This document shows positions 12,790 through 20,112 of a stretch of DNA of 20,310 bases, piece by piece. Below the pieces are notes generated by a model. That model was not told the origin of the DNA. It saw only the letters and a program-made list of their open reading frames with translations, and made no database searches. How positions within the stretch are numbered: position 1 is the first letter of the stretch; each line of letters starts with the position of its first letter. Source of the DNA: an archaeon (lineage in GTDB: Archaea > Asgardarchaeota > Hermodarchaeia > Hermodarchaeales > Hermodarchaeaceae). Where the stretch lies: the NCBI GenBank assembly GCA_016550425.1, contig JABXGS010000070.1:1-20310 (forward strand). Direction: 5' to 3'. The translations under genes were made by a program, and so were the position numbers.

Positions 12790-12824
12790 TTAGCTCCTGC
12801 AGCTAATTGCAGTTGGCATGCCAA
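12790..12824 (-). repeat. Two adjacent palindromes between tnpB and LSm
   Basis: TTAGCT-GCAGG-AGCTAA (12790-12806, minus strand) is a perfect six-pair hairpin. TTGGCATGCCAA (12813-12824) is a perfect 12-base palindrome. They lie in the 110 bases between the tnpB stop and the LSm ATG. IS200/IS605 ends carry subterminal hairpins, so they could be the element's right end; equally, they may be in the LSm leader, downstream of its TATA box. Confidence 0.5.
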
Positions 12825-12831
12825 TGAACCC

Positions 12832-12839
12832 TTATTAAA
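12832..12839 (-). promoter_or_regulatory. TATA-like box for the LSm-eL37-tRNA-Ala unit
   Basis: TTTAATAA on the minus strand lies 65 bases before the LSm ATG, between the tnpB stop and the palindromes. It is the only TATA-like element there. Confidence 0.4.
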
Positions 12840-12877
12840 CTTTGCCGTTGCCTGAAGCTTATCCGACCAAGTTATTT

Positions 12878-14068
12878 CTAGCCAGTGTTCAGTTCCTGCA
12901 TCATCGATGGGCACCGACCAGTAGTTGGTCTGCAACCTCCCACCTCAAGACAGGCGTTTTCCGTCTCCGCCCAACTGGCGGCGACCAAGTTAATCGCAGT
13001 GTTCAGATCTCTATCTATTTGCCATCCACATGATTTGCAGATGAACACTCGCTCTGACAATGATAGATTATCTTTAGTTTGTCCACATCTTGAACAGAGT
13101 TTGGAGGAGGGAAAGTATCGTGGTGCAATGATAAGCTTAGATCCGTACCACTTCGTCTTGTACTCGAGTTGTCGGCGAATCTCGTAGAAGCTTACATCAG
13201 CTATTGCACGGTTTAGTTGTTGATTTTTCATCAAATCCTTCACACAAAGGTCTTCAATCACGATGTGGCTGTGGTTCTTAGCCAAGTAAGTCGTTAATTT
13301 GTGAAGAGCATCCTTTCGAACATTGCTAATACGCCAATGCAAGCGTGCTAGTTTGATTACAGCTTTATGACGATTCCGTGACCTTTTCTGTTTGCGAGAG
13401 ACTTGACGGGACAACCGTCTTAACTTGCGTAGCTTCCGCGGTAATCCTTGAGGATTATCAAAGACGATTCCATCAGAGAGTGTCGCCAGAGAGGTGATGC
13501 CAACATCTACACCTATTTTCGAACCAATAACCCGAGGTTTTGTGAAGTGCTCTTGTTCGACGTTAAAACTGACAAACCATCTATCAGCTTTGCGTGAGAC
13601 TGTGGCTGACAGAATCCGCCCTCGTACATTTGTTACCTCTTTCAAACGGAGTCGACCTAACCGGGGAAGCTGCACTGCCTTTTCAAACAGCCGAATACTT
13701 CCATATAGTCTAAAGCTATCATTCTGACCCTTCTTCTTGAATTTTGGAAAACCAACTTTGAGCTTCTTCTTACGTCTTCGCCAAAAGTTGGCAAACGCCT
13801 TGTCGAGATCACGGAGTGCTTCTTGAGGCGCGCACTTGGACACTTCATACATCCAAGGAAATTCAATCCTTTTCAGATGGACTAATTCGCGGTGTTGTTC
13901 TTCTGCATTAGTGAAACGGTCCTTCCCTTCTTGTGAATGAAACCGCTTAATCCGCTGTTCAAGGCCCCAGTTATAGGTGAATCGGGCGCATCCGGCATGT
14001 TTTGCTAGTAACGTTCGTTGACGATTATTTGGCTTGAGTTCATACCTGTGCCCTCTGAGAATTTTCAT
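12878..14068 (-). CDS. tnpB: TnpB, RNA-guided nuclease of an IS200/IS605-type element
   Basis: TnpB proteins are RNA-guided DNA nucleases related to Cas12. The 396 residues (from ATG 14068) begin with RGHRYELKPNNRQ and contain an intact RuvC centre: GVDVGITSLA (Asp188), VIEDLCVKDL (Glu272) and the DRDLNTAIN motif (Asp352/354). A zinc finger lies between them (C325-x2-C328, C344-x2-C347). The end, CPSMMQELNTG, is the usual tnpB terminus, over which the guide RNA scaffold is normally encoded. No frameshift is visible, so it may be active. No tnpA lies near, so the element is solitary or moves in trans. A TTG at 14101 would extend it by 11 atypical residues. Confidence 0.93.
   Translation of the reverse strand: MKILRGHRYELKPNNRQRTLLAKHAGCARFTYNWGLEQRIKRFHSQEGKDRFTNAEEQHRELVHLKRIEFPWMYEVSKCAPQEALRDLDKAFANFWRRRKKKLKVGFPKFKKKGQNDSFRLYGSIRLFEKAVQLPRLGRLRLKEVTNVRGRILSATVSRKADRWFVSFNVEQEHFTKPRVIGSKIGVDVGITSLATLSDGIVFDNPQGLPRKLRKLRRLSRQVSRKQKRSRNRHKAVIKLARLHWRISNVRKDALHKLTTYLAKNHSHIVIEDLCVKDLMKNQQLNRAIADVSFYEIRRQLEYKTKWYGSKLIIAPRYFPSSKLCSRCGQTKDNLSLSERVFICKSCGWQIDRDLNTAINLVAASWAETENACLEVGGCRPTTGRCPSMMQELNTG
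12915..12929 (-). ncRNA. Hairpin of a candidate omega RNA at the tnpB 3' end
   Basis: GACCA-ACTAC-TGGTC (minus strand) is a five-pair stem with a five-base loop inside the last 60 bases of tnpB. Omega (reRNA) scaffolds in this family overlap the gene's 3' end and run into the right end, with the guide taken from flanking DNA. Only this hairpin is visible to me; the full extent of an RNA cannot be fixed by reading. Confidence 0.35.
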
Positions 14069-14119
14069 TGTTTCTTGGGTCGCTTGGTGTTTCGGTTTCA
14101 ATCTTTGCGCTAGAGTTCC

Positions 14120-14138
14120 TTGATTAGATATTTATCAA
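14120..14138 (-). repeat. Inverted TTGAT/ATCAA pair upstream of tnpB
   Basis: TTGAT-(9 bases)-ATCAA lies 52 bases upstream of the tnpB ATG. TTGAT is a known target/TAM sequence of some IS200/IS605 elements, so this could mark or lie near the left end. The remainder of 14139-14337 has no gene; it contains an A/T-rich stretch near 14249-14260 (CCTTTAAAAATTA) that may be the promoter of the next gene. Confidence 0.3.
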
Positions 14139-14346
14139 ATGCCTCCTATCTATGTCGAGGTTGGTTCAGGTAGCCTTTCTGTTTTGCTTTAGGTTAGTTA
14201 TATCGATTGAATAATGCCCAATGCGTCAACTGATTCCTGTTGAAAAACCTTTAAAAATTACTCAAGTCCCGCTGATTATACACAAAGCTTCATCAAATAT
14301 TTGGAAATGCTGATTTGCCTCCCTATGATAGTGGTAGTTGAGATTT

Positions 14347-14862
14347 ATGCGTATTAAGCACCGAACTCTCCTTCGTACAAAAGAACTTCGAAAATTGTTG
14401 AAAGGTTTTAAAAATACCCCAGGATTGATTCATCAAGCGTTACGAGAGGGATCACCAGGAAAGGTGTCTGTGGAACGAATAGTGTTGGATAATAAATCGG
14501 AATTATATTTGGTTCAAGGCGAATTATGGTTAGTTAAAACACAACATGCACTATTTCCCGGATTACCGGTATTGTTAGCAGATAATGTGACATTACCGCG
14601 AGTAGTAGTCGATATGGGAGCAGTTGCACATATTGCCAATGGTGCGGATGTGATGGCTCCAGGTATCTTCAATCTGGATAAACAAGTCAAAGTAGGCGAT
14701 CTGGTGGAGATTATTGATCAGAAGAACCTAGTGCCCCTAGCAGTGGGTCGTATGCTTCTTAGTCCTGACGAGATTCAAGAAAGGAATAGAGGGCGCGCCA
14801 TCGAATCGCTTCATTATGTAGGCGACCAGTTATGGAAGCTGGCTAAAGAGCTCTCTGTGTGA
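14347..14862 (+). CDS. PUA-domain RNA-binding protein, MCT-1/Tma20 homologue
   Basis: The 171 residues match the archaeal/eukaryotic MCT-1 (Tma20) family, whose eukaryotic members help recycle post-termination 40S subunits and release tRNA. The N-terminal pre-PUA half starts MRIKHRTLLRTKELRKLL; the C-terminal PUA domain has VVVDMGAVAHIANGADVMAPGI, then VGDLVEII, PLAVGRMLLSPDEI and the closing G-R-A-I-E-S-L-H-Y-V-G-D-Q-L-W, all shared with MCT-1. I chose ATG 14347; a TTG at 14338 would add three residues. It leads a plus-strand run with SepF and Trm5. Confidence 0.88.
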   Translation: MRIKHRTLLRTKELRKLLKGFKNTPGLIHQALREGSPGKVSVERIVLDNKSELYLVQGELWLVKTQHALFPGLPVLLADNVTLPRVVVDMGAVAHIANGADVMAPGIFNLDKQVKVGDLVEIIDQKNLVPLAVGRMLLSPDEIQERNRGRAIESLHYVGDQLWKLAKELSV

Positions 14863-14930
14863 GAAGGCGAAGGATTTTTACAGTTCACTTTTCATCGTTG
14901 CTTAGTAGAATTGTCGGAGGCTGATCCGGG

Positions 14931-15317
14931 TTGAGTCCATTTGGTCGAAAAAAGAAAAGAAAGGAAGCCGAGCCCGAAAAAACCGAAGCTACACCCAGTA
15001 CTAGTTTAGAAGCGGCTTCCATGTATGTTCGATTTATGGAACTTACGGGATTAATGGATGTCACAACCATTTCTGAGGAAATCCGAAAAGGTAATCTCGT
15101 AGTAATGGATGTCTCACCTCTCGTTCAACAGGGAACAGAATTACAATTACAATTAAAACGTGCTGTAGAACAACTTCGTGCTGTGTGTATCAGTGTTGAT
15201 GGTGATATCGGGCAACTTGGCAACCGATACATCATCCTTGCACCAAGTCGCGTGAAGATCTTTCGTGATGCGCGAACCGAGGATGAAAGCCCAGGTGAAG
15301 CCACCACCAGCCCCTGA
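14931..15317 (+). CDS. sepF: SepF, archaeal cell-division protein
   Basis: SepF tethers FtsZ to the membrane in FtsZ-dividing archaea. The 128 residues have a basic N-terminus (FGRKKKRKEAEPEKTE), a linker, and the conserved SepF core from about residue 30: MYVRFMELTG, G-N-L-V-V-M-D-V-S-P-L-V, a helix Q-L-K-R-A-V-E-Q-L-R, and D-G-D-I-G-Q-L-G-N-R-Y-I-I-L-A-P-S. The start is TTG at 14931, with GGAGG about 11 bases upstream. Its presence implies FtsZ-based division, although ftsZ is not in the window. It precedes trm5 by 14 bases. Confidence 0.88.
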   Translation: MSPFGRKKKRKEAEPEKTEATPSTSLEAASMYVRFMELTGLMDVTTISEEIRKGNLVVMDVSPLVQQGTELQLQLKRAVEQLRAVCISVDGDIGQLGNRYIILAPSRVKIFRDARTEDESPGEATTSP

Positions 15318-15331
15318 GCAGGACAGCCACC

Positions 15332-16396
15332 ATGAGAAAGGTTTGTATTCAGGTCGAGCAACGCCTAGGAGAACGATTACGACAGCTTCTCGTTGAAAAG
15401 GAACTTTTAGACCTGGAGTTTCCCATCACGAAAAAAGACGATTTATTATTTTTTCCTCTACGGTATGAAATTCCTAAAAGTCAATTATCGAAATTTTCGC
15501 ATATTTCAACAGAACTAAAAATCGTAGAAAAAGAGCTGGAACCATTTAACCGAAAACCTCCTGACCTCGCCACTGCTTTGAAAGGAAAACTTCCAGACCC
15601 ATTGATAGAATCAATCCCGCATTCACTAGATATCATCGGAGAAATTGCCGTCGTTGAATTAGACAAGACTATGACACCGTATGAATCAATGATAGGGAAG
15701 GCTATCATGAAAGTAAATTCACGAGTAACAACAGTCTATGTGAAGGAAGGAGGAATTACTGGGAAACGTCGGATTCGTCCCCTTCGTCTAATAGCTGGAA
15801 AAGCACAAAGTAAGACCATACACACTGAATATGGTGTTCGACTAGCGATTGACGTGACTCAGACCTATTTTAGCCCGCGACTAGGTACAGAACATGACCG
15901 TGTAACTGGATTGATCCAACCAAATGAAGTTATTGTGGACATGTTTACAGGCGTAGGACCCTTCGCCCTTCTAGCTGCGAATCGTCAACCTGTCACAGTA
16001 TATGCGATAGACATCAACAAGCACGCAATTAAATGCCTAAAAAAGAGCCTTACACTCAATCGATTAACAGGTAAAGTCATTCCCTTGGTCGGGGATGTGC
16101 GAAATATCGTTCAGGAACGCCTTCTTGGTGTGGCTGATCGAGTGATCATGAATCTCCCACACGAAGCCTTCTCTTTTCTGGATGTAGCAGCCAAAGCTAC
16201 CAAACAGCATGGAGGGACCATACATTTCTATGGAATAACCAGTCAAACCAAATCTCTGGAGAAAATTAGCACTGAAGTTTCAGCACAACTTCGGAAGCAA
16301 GGTTATAAGACCACTATTCAAAGAACACGAATCGTACGTCCTTCAGCTCCCCACGAAAATCAAATTGTATTAGATCTTCAAGTGGTGCCCGGATAA
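15332..16396 (+). CDS. trm5: tRNA (guanine(37)-N1)-methyltransferase Trm5
   Basis: Trm5 methylates G37 next to the anticodon, preventing +1 frameshifting, and in archaea starts wyosine-type modification of tRNA-Phe. The 354 residues have an N-terminal D1-type domain, a middle domain, and the class I SAM methyltransferase core: SPRLGTEHDRV (181-191), the SAM-binding DMFTGVGPFA (203-212), D-I-N-K-H-A-I, and the catalytic-loop MNLPHEAFSFL. The start ATG lies 14 bases after sepF. The 3' end overlaps the convergent DUF371 gene by 19 bases. Confidence 0.95.
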   Translation: MRKVCIQVEQRLGERLRQLLVEKELLDLEFPITKKDDLLFFPLRYEIPKSQLSKFSHISTELKIVEKELEPFNRKPPDLATALKGKLPDPLIESIPHSLDIIGEIAVVELDKTMTPYESMIGKAIMKVNSRVTTVYVKEGGITGKRRIRPLRLIAGKAQSKTIHTEYGVRLAIDVTQTYFSPRLGTEHDRVTGLIQPNEVIVDMFTGVGPFALLAANRQPVTVYAIDINKHAIKCLKKSLTLNRLTGKVIPLVGDVRNIVQERLLGVADRVIMNLPHEAFSFLDVAAKATKQHGGTIHFYGITSQTKSLEKISTEVSAQLRKQGYKTTIQRTRIVRPSAPHENQIVLDLQVVPG

Positions 16397-16824
16397 ACAA
16401 CAATCGTTACTTGAAGAACCGCCTTCGGAGTTTGAAGGGCCTTGATTAGTTGACGGTTAAGATCCTTGGCAGCCTTATTACAGCTGATTGCAATGGTTCG
16501 TTCATCGATGAAGTTACTTTTACGCCAGACAATTGAATTTGGATCTGTAAGTTTAAGTTGAGGCGAGCCATACCCTTGAATTTGTTCTGTTATTTTACCG
16601 ATTGCTAATTGGGTATGAATGCGGCTAGCAGGGTTTCGCAACGCGTCTCCGAAAATGGAATTGAGCATAGAAAGTGAGTGGGTGGTTTCAACGCCTACGA
16701 TGCAATCACCTTGAAGCGTTAAATGGGAGTCAGTGGTTAATTCGAAGGTTGACTTATGTGTGGCCCGAATATTTTCATGTCCTCTAGCCGTGATGGTGAA
16801 ATGTATTGGCGTTTTCGTCATCAT
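16378..16824 (-). CDS. DUF371 family protein
   Basis: The 148 residues match the archaeal DUF371 family: ARGHENIRATHKSTFELT near the start, H-L-T-x-x-G-D-C-I-V-G (about 34-44), and the C-terminal half with a D-E-R-T-I-A-I-S-C-N-K-A-A-K-D-L-N-R segment. The conserved Cys and His/Asp residues suggest an enzyme or metal site, but the family has no established function. It converges on trm5 (19-base overlap) and diverges from pcm with only 46 bases between. Two ATG codons lie in tandem at 16824 and 16821. A TATA-like CTATTTGTA about 30-38 bases upstream implies a leaderless mRNA. Confidence 0.88.
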   Translation of the reverse strand: MMTKTPIHFTITARGHENIRATHKSTFELTTDSHLTLQGDCIVGVETTHSLSMLNSIFGDALRNPASRIHTQLAIGKITEQIQGYGSPQLKLTDPNSIVWRKSNFIDERTIAISCNKAAKDLNRQLIKALQTPKAVLQVTIVVYPGTT

Positions 16825-16870
16825 AGTTGATTATTTAGTAGAGGAATACAAATAGTTTGGTGGCACGTGG
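16825..16870. promoter_or_regulatory. 46-base divergent promoter region, DUF371 / pcm
   Basis: Both genes must be promoted from this short gap. GATTATTTAG on the plus strand lies 30-40 bases before the pcm GTG, and CTATTTGTA on the minus strand lies 30-38 bases before the DUF371 ATG. Such spacing leaves no room for a leader, so both transcripts are probably leaderless. Confidence 0.4.
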
Positions 16871-17575
16871 GTGGGTGATTGTACGCCTTCAGATGATTTG
16901 AATCGTTTGACAGAAATGAAGGAGTCCACCTTACAACGATTGATTGCATCGGGGACAGTGTCACTTGAGGAAACCAAACGAGCCTATCGTGCTGTTCCAC
17001 GTGAACTATTTCTCCCCAACCATCTTATTCGCGATGCGTATGTCGATACACCCCTTCCTATTGGTGAAGGGCAAACCATCTCAGCAATTCATATGTGTCT
17101 GATTTATCTTGAGCTTTTACAGCTCGAAGAAGGTTTGAAAGTACTTGAAATTGGAGCTGGATCAGGGTATCATGCAGCATTAGTTGCTGAAGTAGTTTCT
17201 CCGACGGGAAAACCACTTTCAGGGCATGTCATCACGATTGAACGAAAATCTGCTTTAGTTAATTTTGCACAGAAGAATCTCAAAAATGCTGGTTATTCCG
17301 ACCGGGTGACTGTCATCGAGGCAGATGGCACTTTAGGTTATCCTGATGAAGCCCCCTATGATCGAATAATGGTGGCCGCTGCAGCGCCACATACTCCGCA
17401 ACCGCTAATCGACCAGTTGAAGGTTGAAGGACTTCTACTTATACCCGTAGGGCGTCATCATTTCTGGCAGGATTTACTGTTGATATCTAAGGATAAACAA
17501 GGGAATATTAAGGAAAAAAAGCAGATGTCGGTTGCATTTGTCCCTCTTATAGGAAAAGAAGGATGGTCACCCTAA
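16871..17575 (+). CDS. pcm: Protein-L-isoaspartate O-methyltransferase
   Basis: This SAM-dependent enzyme repairs isoaspartate in aged proteins. The 234 residues show the PCMT signature: RAVPRELFLP (about 42-51), DTPLPIGEGQTISAIHM (about 59-75), the SAM motif VLEIGAGSGYHAAL (about 91-104), V-I-E-A-D-G-T-L-G-Y, and DRIMVAAAAP with LIDQLKVEGLLLIPVG. The start is either GTG 16871 or ATG 16916; the latter still keeps the whole domain. Confidence 0.95.
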   Translation: MGDCTPSDDLNRLTEMKESTLQRLIASGTVSLEETKRAYRAVPRELFLPNHLIRDAYVDTPLPIGEGQTISAIHMCLIYLELLQLEEGLKVLEIGAGSGYHAALVAEVVSPTGKPLSGHVITIERKSALVNFAQKNLKNAGYSDRVTVIEADGTLGYPDEAPYDRIMVAAAAPHTPQPLIDQLKVEGLLLIPVGRHHFWQDLLLISKDKQGNIKEKKQMSVAFVPLIGKEGWSP

Positions 17576-17582
17576 TTCTGAA

Positions 17583-18770
17583 TTATTCCGGTTTCCGGAG
17601 CTTCGCAATGAAATATCCAGGTAAATCGTGAAGATCTGGGTAGATACGTTGGACATACTGTTTGAGGCGAGGAGATCCAACCAGACCCTGCATTCCTTTA
17701 TACGGTGTTTGAGGTTCTAATTTGAACCCGTGACTATCAATCAGGTATTGAATATTGTGTTCATTCTCTTCCACAGTAAGCGTACAAGTAGAGTAGACCA
17801 AGATACCACTTGGTCGAAGTAAAGGTACAGCAGATTCTAGAATCATCCGTTGATAAGAAGCCGTACTCTGAATTCGTGCCATTGTAGTCTCATCATAGAG
17901 TTTAGGACGGACTCCTAAGGCTGTGCATGGTGGGTCTACTAATACGCGATCAGCTTGCATCTGGGGGTGTTGCTCTACGAATTCCTTAGCTCTCCCAACA
18001 AAGGGTGTAATACAGGTAATTCCTAAACGCCCTGATTCCGTCATTAATCGTTTGATGCGTTTCTTTGATCGATCCACAGAGAACAAATGGCATTGATTCT
18101 TGGTTAATTGGGCAATATGTGTACTTTTTCCTCCAGGAGCTGCACAAAAATCAATGATGGTTTCCCCTTGTTGAGGATCGAGGATTGGTGCTACGAGCAT
18201 AGCAGAGAGAGACTGAGAATAAAATAGACCATCTTGATAAGCGATTGAATCTGCCATGCTTGGAAGTGAGTAAAAGGGGTTTGTTATCTTCACGACTAAC
18301 CCCTGTTTTTGTGTAGGGAGTTGGGAACTATTCGTTTGTACGTTTCCACTGCCTACAATGTATCCACGTGGATTTACTACAGTGACTTCATCACCTTCAA
18401 AAAAACGGTCTGCACGTATAACGCCTGGTCGATAGAGATGACTTCCAAGGAGAACGTTTTCACTGCTAGCTTTATCTGCAACAACGATTTTGTTATATTT
18501 AGGAACAGGTGCTCCAGGACGAATGGAAAGGGCTACAGCATTTAATTCGGGATCGGCAATAACTGCAGAGATGTTTTCAGTTTGAAGTTGAGTAACTAAC
18601 TCTTGAGTTGTTGTTCGTAGCGTATTTGTGCGAAGATAAAAGAAGCTTCCAGGTTGGCGAAGAGCAACGGCAAGCTGATGGCTTCGAGTAGCTCCAAAAA
18701 GTTTGGTAAAATATTGTTTGAGTTCTTCGCTGAATTGTGCCTTATCCGGGGGATAGGATATTGAATCCAT
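17583..18770 (-). CDS. PUA-domain RNA (cytosine-5) methyltransferase, NSUN/RsmB family
   Basis: It methylates cytosine C5 in RNA. The 395 residues contain an N-terminal domain (ALRQPGSFFYLRTNTLRTT), a PUA domain inserted at about 93-168 (Y-N-K-I-V-V-A-D to the VVNPRG segment), and the Rossmann-type catalytic domain: DFCAAPGGKS (208-217), motif IV DPPC (Cys283) and motif VI STCTLTVEENE (Cys330), numbered from the TTG one codon earlier. This architecture matches NSUN6 and its archaeal homologues, which methylate tRNA position 72, although an rRNA substrate is possible. The ATG at 18770 is the best start. Confidence 0.92.
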   Translation of the reverse strand: MDSISYPPDKAQFSEELKQYFTKLFGATRSHQLAVALRQPGSFFYLRTNTLRTTTQELVTQLQTENISAVIADPELNAVALSIRPGAPVPKYNKIVVADKASSENVLLGSHLYRPGVIRADRFFEGDEVTVVNPRGYIVGSGNVQTNSSQLPTQKQGLVVKITNPFYSLPSMADSIAYQDGLFYSQSLSAMLVAPILDPQQGETIIDFCAAPGGKSTHIAQLTKNQCHLFSVDRSKKRIKRLMTESGRLGITCITPFVGRAKEFVEQHPQMQADRVLVDPPCTALGVRPKLYDETTMARIQSTASYQRMILESAVPLLRPSGILVYSTCTLTVEENEHNIQYLIDSHGFKLEPQTPYKGMQGLVGSPRLKQYVQRIYPDLHDLPGYFIAKLRKPE

Positions 18771-18800
18771 CAATATCTTCAGCTCTTAGTCATAACAATA

Positions 18801-19718
18801 TCAGTTTACATAGAAGCTTCCCTCTGCGATGAGTTTCACTTTCCCTGATACTAATACCTTTTCGGCTTCCTTTTTACCGATAACTTTAGCAATCAACTGA
18901 CTTGGGCGCCTAATTTCATATCCCTGTTCAATAAAAACTGGTTCACCTTTCGTATCTCGTTGAAGCAGATTATACTGTTCAACGTAGGCTCCGATTGGTC
19001 CCGCAGCGCTCCCAGTTGCAGGATCTTCAATAACACCTACATCAGGAGCGAACATACGTACATGAACATCTGAATCGTGGTTTATAGTTTCAGTGCTCAA
19101 CAAGACAATTTTTTTGGTGAGCTGATTCTGAAGTGTCTGAAGGATTAACGAGCCATTAGGTTGGGCTTGTTGAAGGGCCTTCAGAGAGGTCAGTGGGATA
19201 ATGAGAAAAGGCGTTCCTGTACTCACATACTGCATCGGATATTTAGTTGAAATAGTTGAAACTGGGAGGTTCACTGTTTCAGCTATGGCAGTCCGGTTAG
19301 AAAATTCGTTCAAAAATTTGGGACTGTGTTGAATCATCTGAACAGTATCAGATGAGGGATACTCAACAGGAATAGCTCCAATACCCAATTCCAGGTTGAG
19401 CTTAGTAATTGAAGAGTCTACTAGCTTTGTGTGTTTAAGGACAAAGGCCGTTCCCAGAGTAGGATGTCCTGCAAAGGGAATTTCTTTAGCTGGTGTAAAA
19501 ATACGTACTTTTACAGAGCAATTTTTGATGCTGGGCTCTTCAATAAAGGTGGTTTCGGAGAAATTCATTTCCAGAGCGATTCCTTGCATGATCTCGGTTT
19601 TGATTTGCGCATTTTCTTTTTTATTCCAAAAGGTAGCGAGTTGATTCCCACCAAATGGATAGCGATCATCAACAAACACGCTCGTTTGAACATAGGGAAG
19701 TATCTGCACAGTTATCAC
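18801..19718 (-). CDS. PhzF family protein (phenazine biosynthesis-like isomerase/epimerase)
   Basis: The 305 residues match the PhzF family, which has a diaminopimelate-epimerase fold. Motifs: FGGNQLATF (about 22-30), the catalytic Glu in MNFSETTFIE (about 51-60), FTPAKEIPFAGHPTLGTA (about 74-91), and DPATGSAAG (about 232-240). There is no phenazine pathway here, so the substrate is unknown. The start is GTG at 19718. No clear TATA box is seen upstream; the leader has an imperfect AAAAG-AG-CTTTT repeat. Confidence 0.92.
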   Translation of the reverse strand: MITVQILPYVQTSVFVDDRYPFGGNQLATFWNKKENAQIKTEIMQGIALEMNFSETTFIEEPSIKNCSVKVRIFTPAKEIPFAGHPTLGTAFVLKHTKLVDSSITKLNLELGIGAIPVEYPSSDTVQMIQHSPKFLNEFSNRTAIAETVNLPVSTISTKYPMQYVSTGTPFLIIPLTSLKALQQAQPNGSLILQTLQNQLTKKIVLLSTETINHDSDVHVRMFAPDVGVIEDPATGSAAGPIGAYVEQYNLLQRDTKGEPVFIEQGYEIRRPSQLIAKVIGKKEAEKVLVSGKVKLIAEGSFYVN

Positions 19719-19813
19719 CGTCGCCTTGAGCTGTTATCCACCAGGAGAAAAGAGCTTTTCCATTGAAGGAAGAAGAAAGGAGTTTCGAAGACCTTTAGAA
19801 GTGACTCATTTTC

Positions 19814-19840
19814 GTAAATAGGCGCGGGTTCCTTAAATAG
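19814..19840 (+). promoter_or_regulatory. Two TATA-like boxes before the AbrB-like gene
   Basis: GTAAATAGG (19814-19822) and TTAAATAGG (19833-19841) are near repeats 19 bases apart. The first would give a transcript that includes both tiny upstream ORFs, the second only the later one or neither. Confidence 0.4.
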
Positions 19841-19850
19841 GGGTTACGCC

Positions 19851-19871
19851 ATGGTTAGAAGGAGCAGATGA
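19851..19871 (+). CDS. Possible six-codon upstream ORF
   Basis: ATG at 19851 opens MVRRSR and ends at TGA 19869-19871, which overlaps the next ATG as ATGA. No convincing ribosome binding site is seen. It is low confidence alone; the overlap pattern makes it worth noting. Confidence 0.2.
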   Translation: MVRRSR

Positions 19872-19897
19872 AAAGACCAGGTTCTGGTGAGCTATGA
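19868..19897 (+). CDS. Possible nine-codon upstream ORF coupled to the AbrB-like gene
   Basis: ATG at 19868 has AAGGAG four to nine bases upstream, the best ribosome binding site in the region. It encodes MKRPGSGEL and stops at TGA 19895-19897, overlapping the ATG (19894) of the AbrB-like gene. The stretch also contains the inverted repeat ACCAG-GTT-CTGGT (19876-19888). It may be a leader peptide that couples translation. Confidence 0.4.
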   Translation: MKRPGSGEL

Positions 19898-20112
19898 TGA
19901 TTGAGTTTAATGCTAGCGTAACAAAGGGAAACATGGTTCAACTTCCGCAATGGTTGATTGATAGTGCCAATCTCAAGGAAGGAGATGTTTTACGCTTAGC
20001 CGTCTTACATAAGGTAATCGTTCAAATGCCCGAAAAAGCGAAGCCTCCACCTAAGTCTAAGCCTAAAACCCCACCAAAGAGGAAGCCTATGACGATACCG
20101 AAGGATAAATAG
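19894..20112 (+). CDS. AbrB/SpoVT-like small protein with basic Pro/Lys tail
   Basis: The 72 residues have a SpoVT/AbrB-type swapped-hairpin half (about 3-44): V-T-K-G-N-M-V-Q-L-P-Q-W-L-I-D-S-A-N-L-K-E-G-D-V-L-R-L, matching the usual G-x-V-x-I-P-x-x-L-R-x-x-x-x-L-x-x-G-D pattern. Residues 48-72 are a tail of Lys and Pro repeats (KPPPKSKPKTPPKRKP), probably disordered and nucleic-acid binding. Two ATG codons overlap in tandem (19894, 19897). Members often act as dimeric DNA-binding regulators, sometimes antitoxins; no toxin gene is seen here. Downstream 20113-20310 is A/T-rich with no gene I can support. Confidence 0.7.
   Translation: MMIEFNASVTKGNMVQLPQWLIDSANLKEGDVLRLAVLHKVIVQMPEKAKPPPKSKPKTPPKRKPMTIPKDK

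Noticed and set aside
12768..12935. N-terminal extension of the LSm reading frame
   Set aside because: It overlaps the 3' end of tnpB and has no LSm similarity; homologues start at MDLLG.
14102..14337. C/D-like CTGA motifs between tnpB and the MCT-1-like gene
   Set aside because: Three CTGA words occur but no proper C box (RTGATGA) accompanies them.
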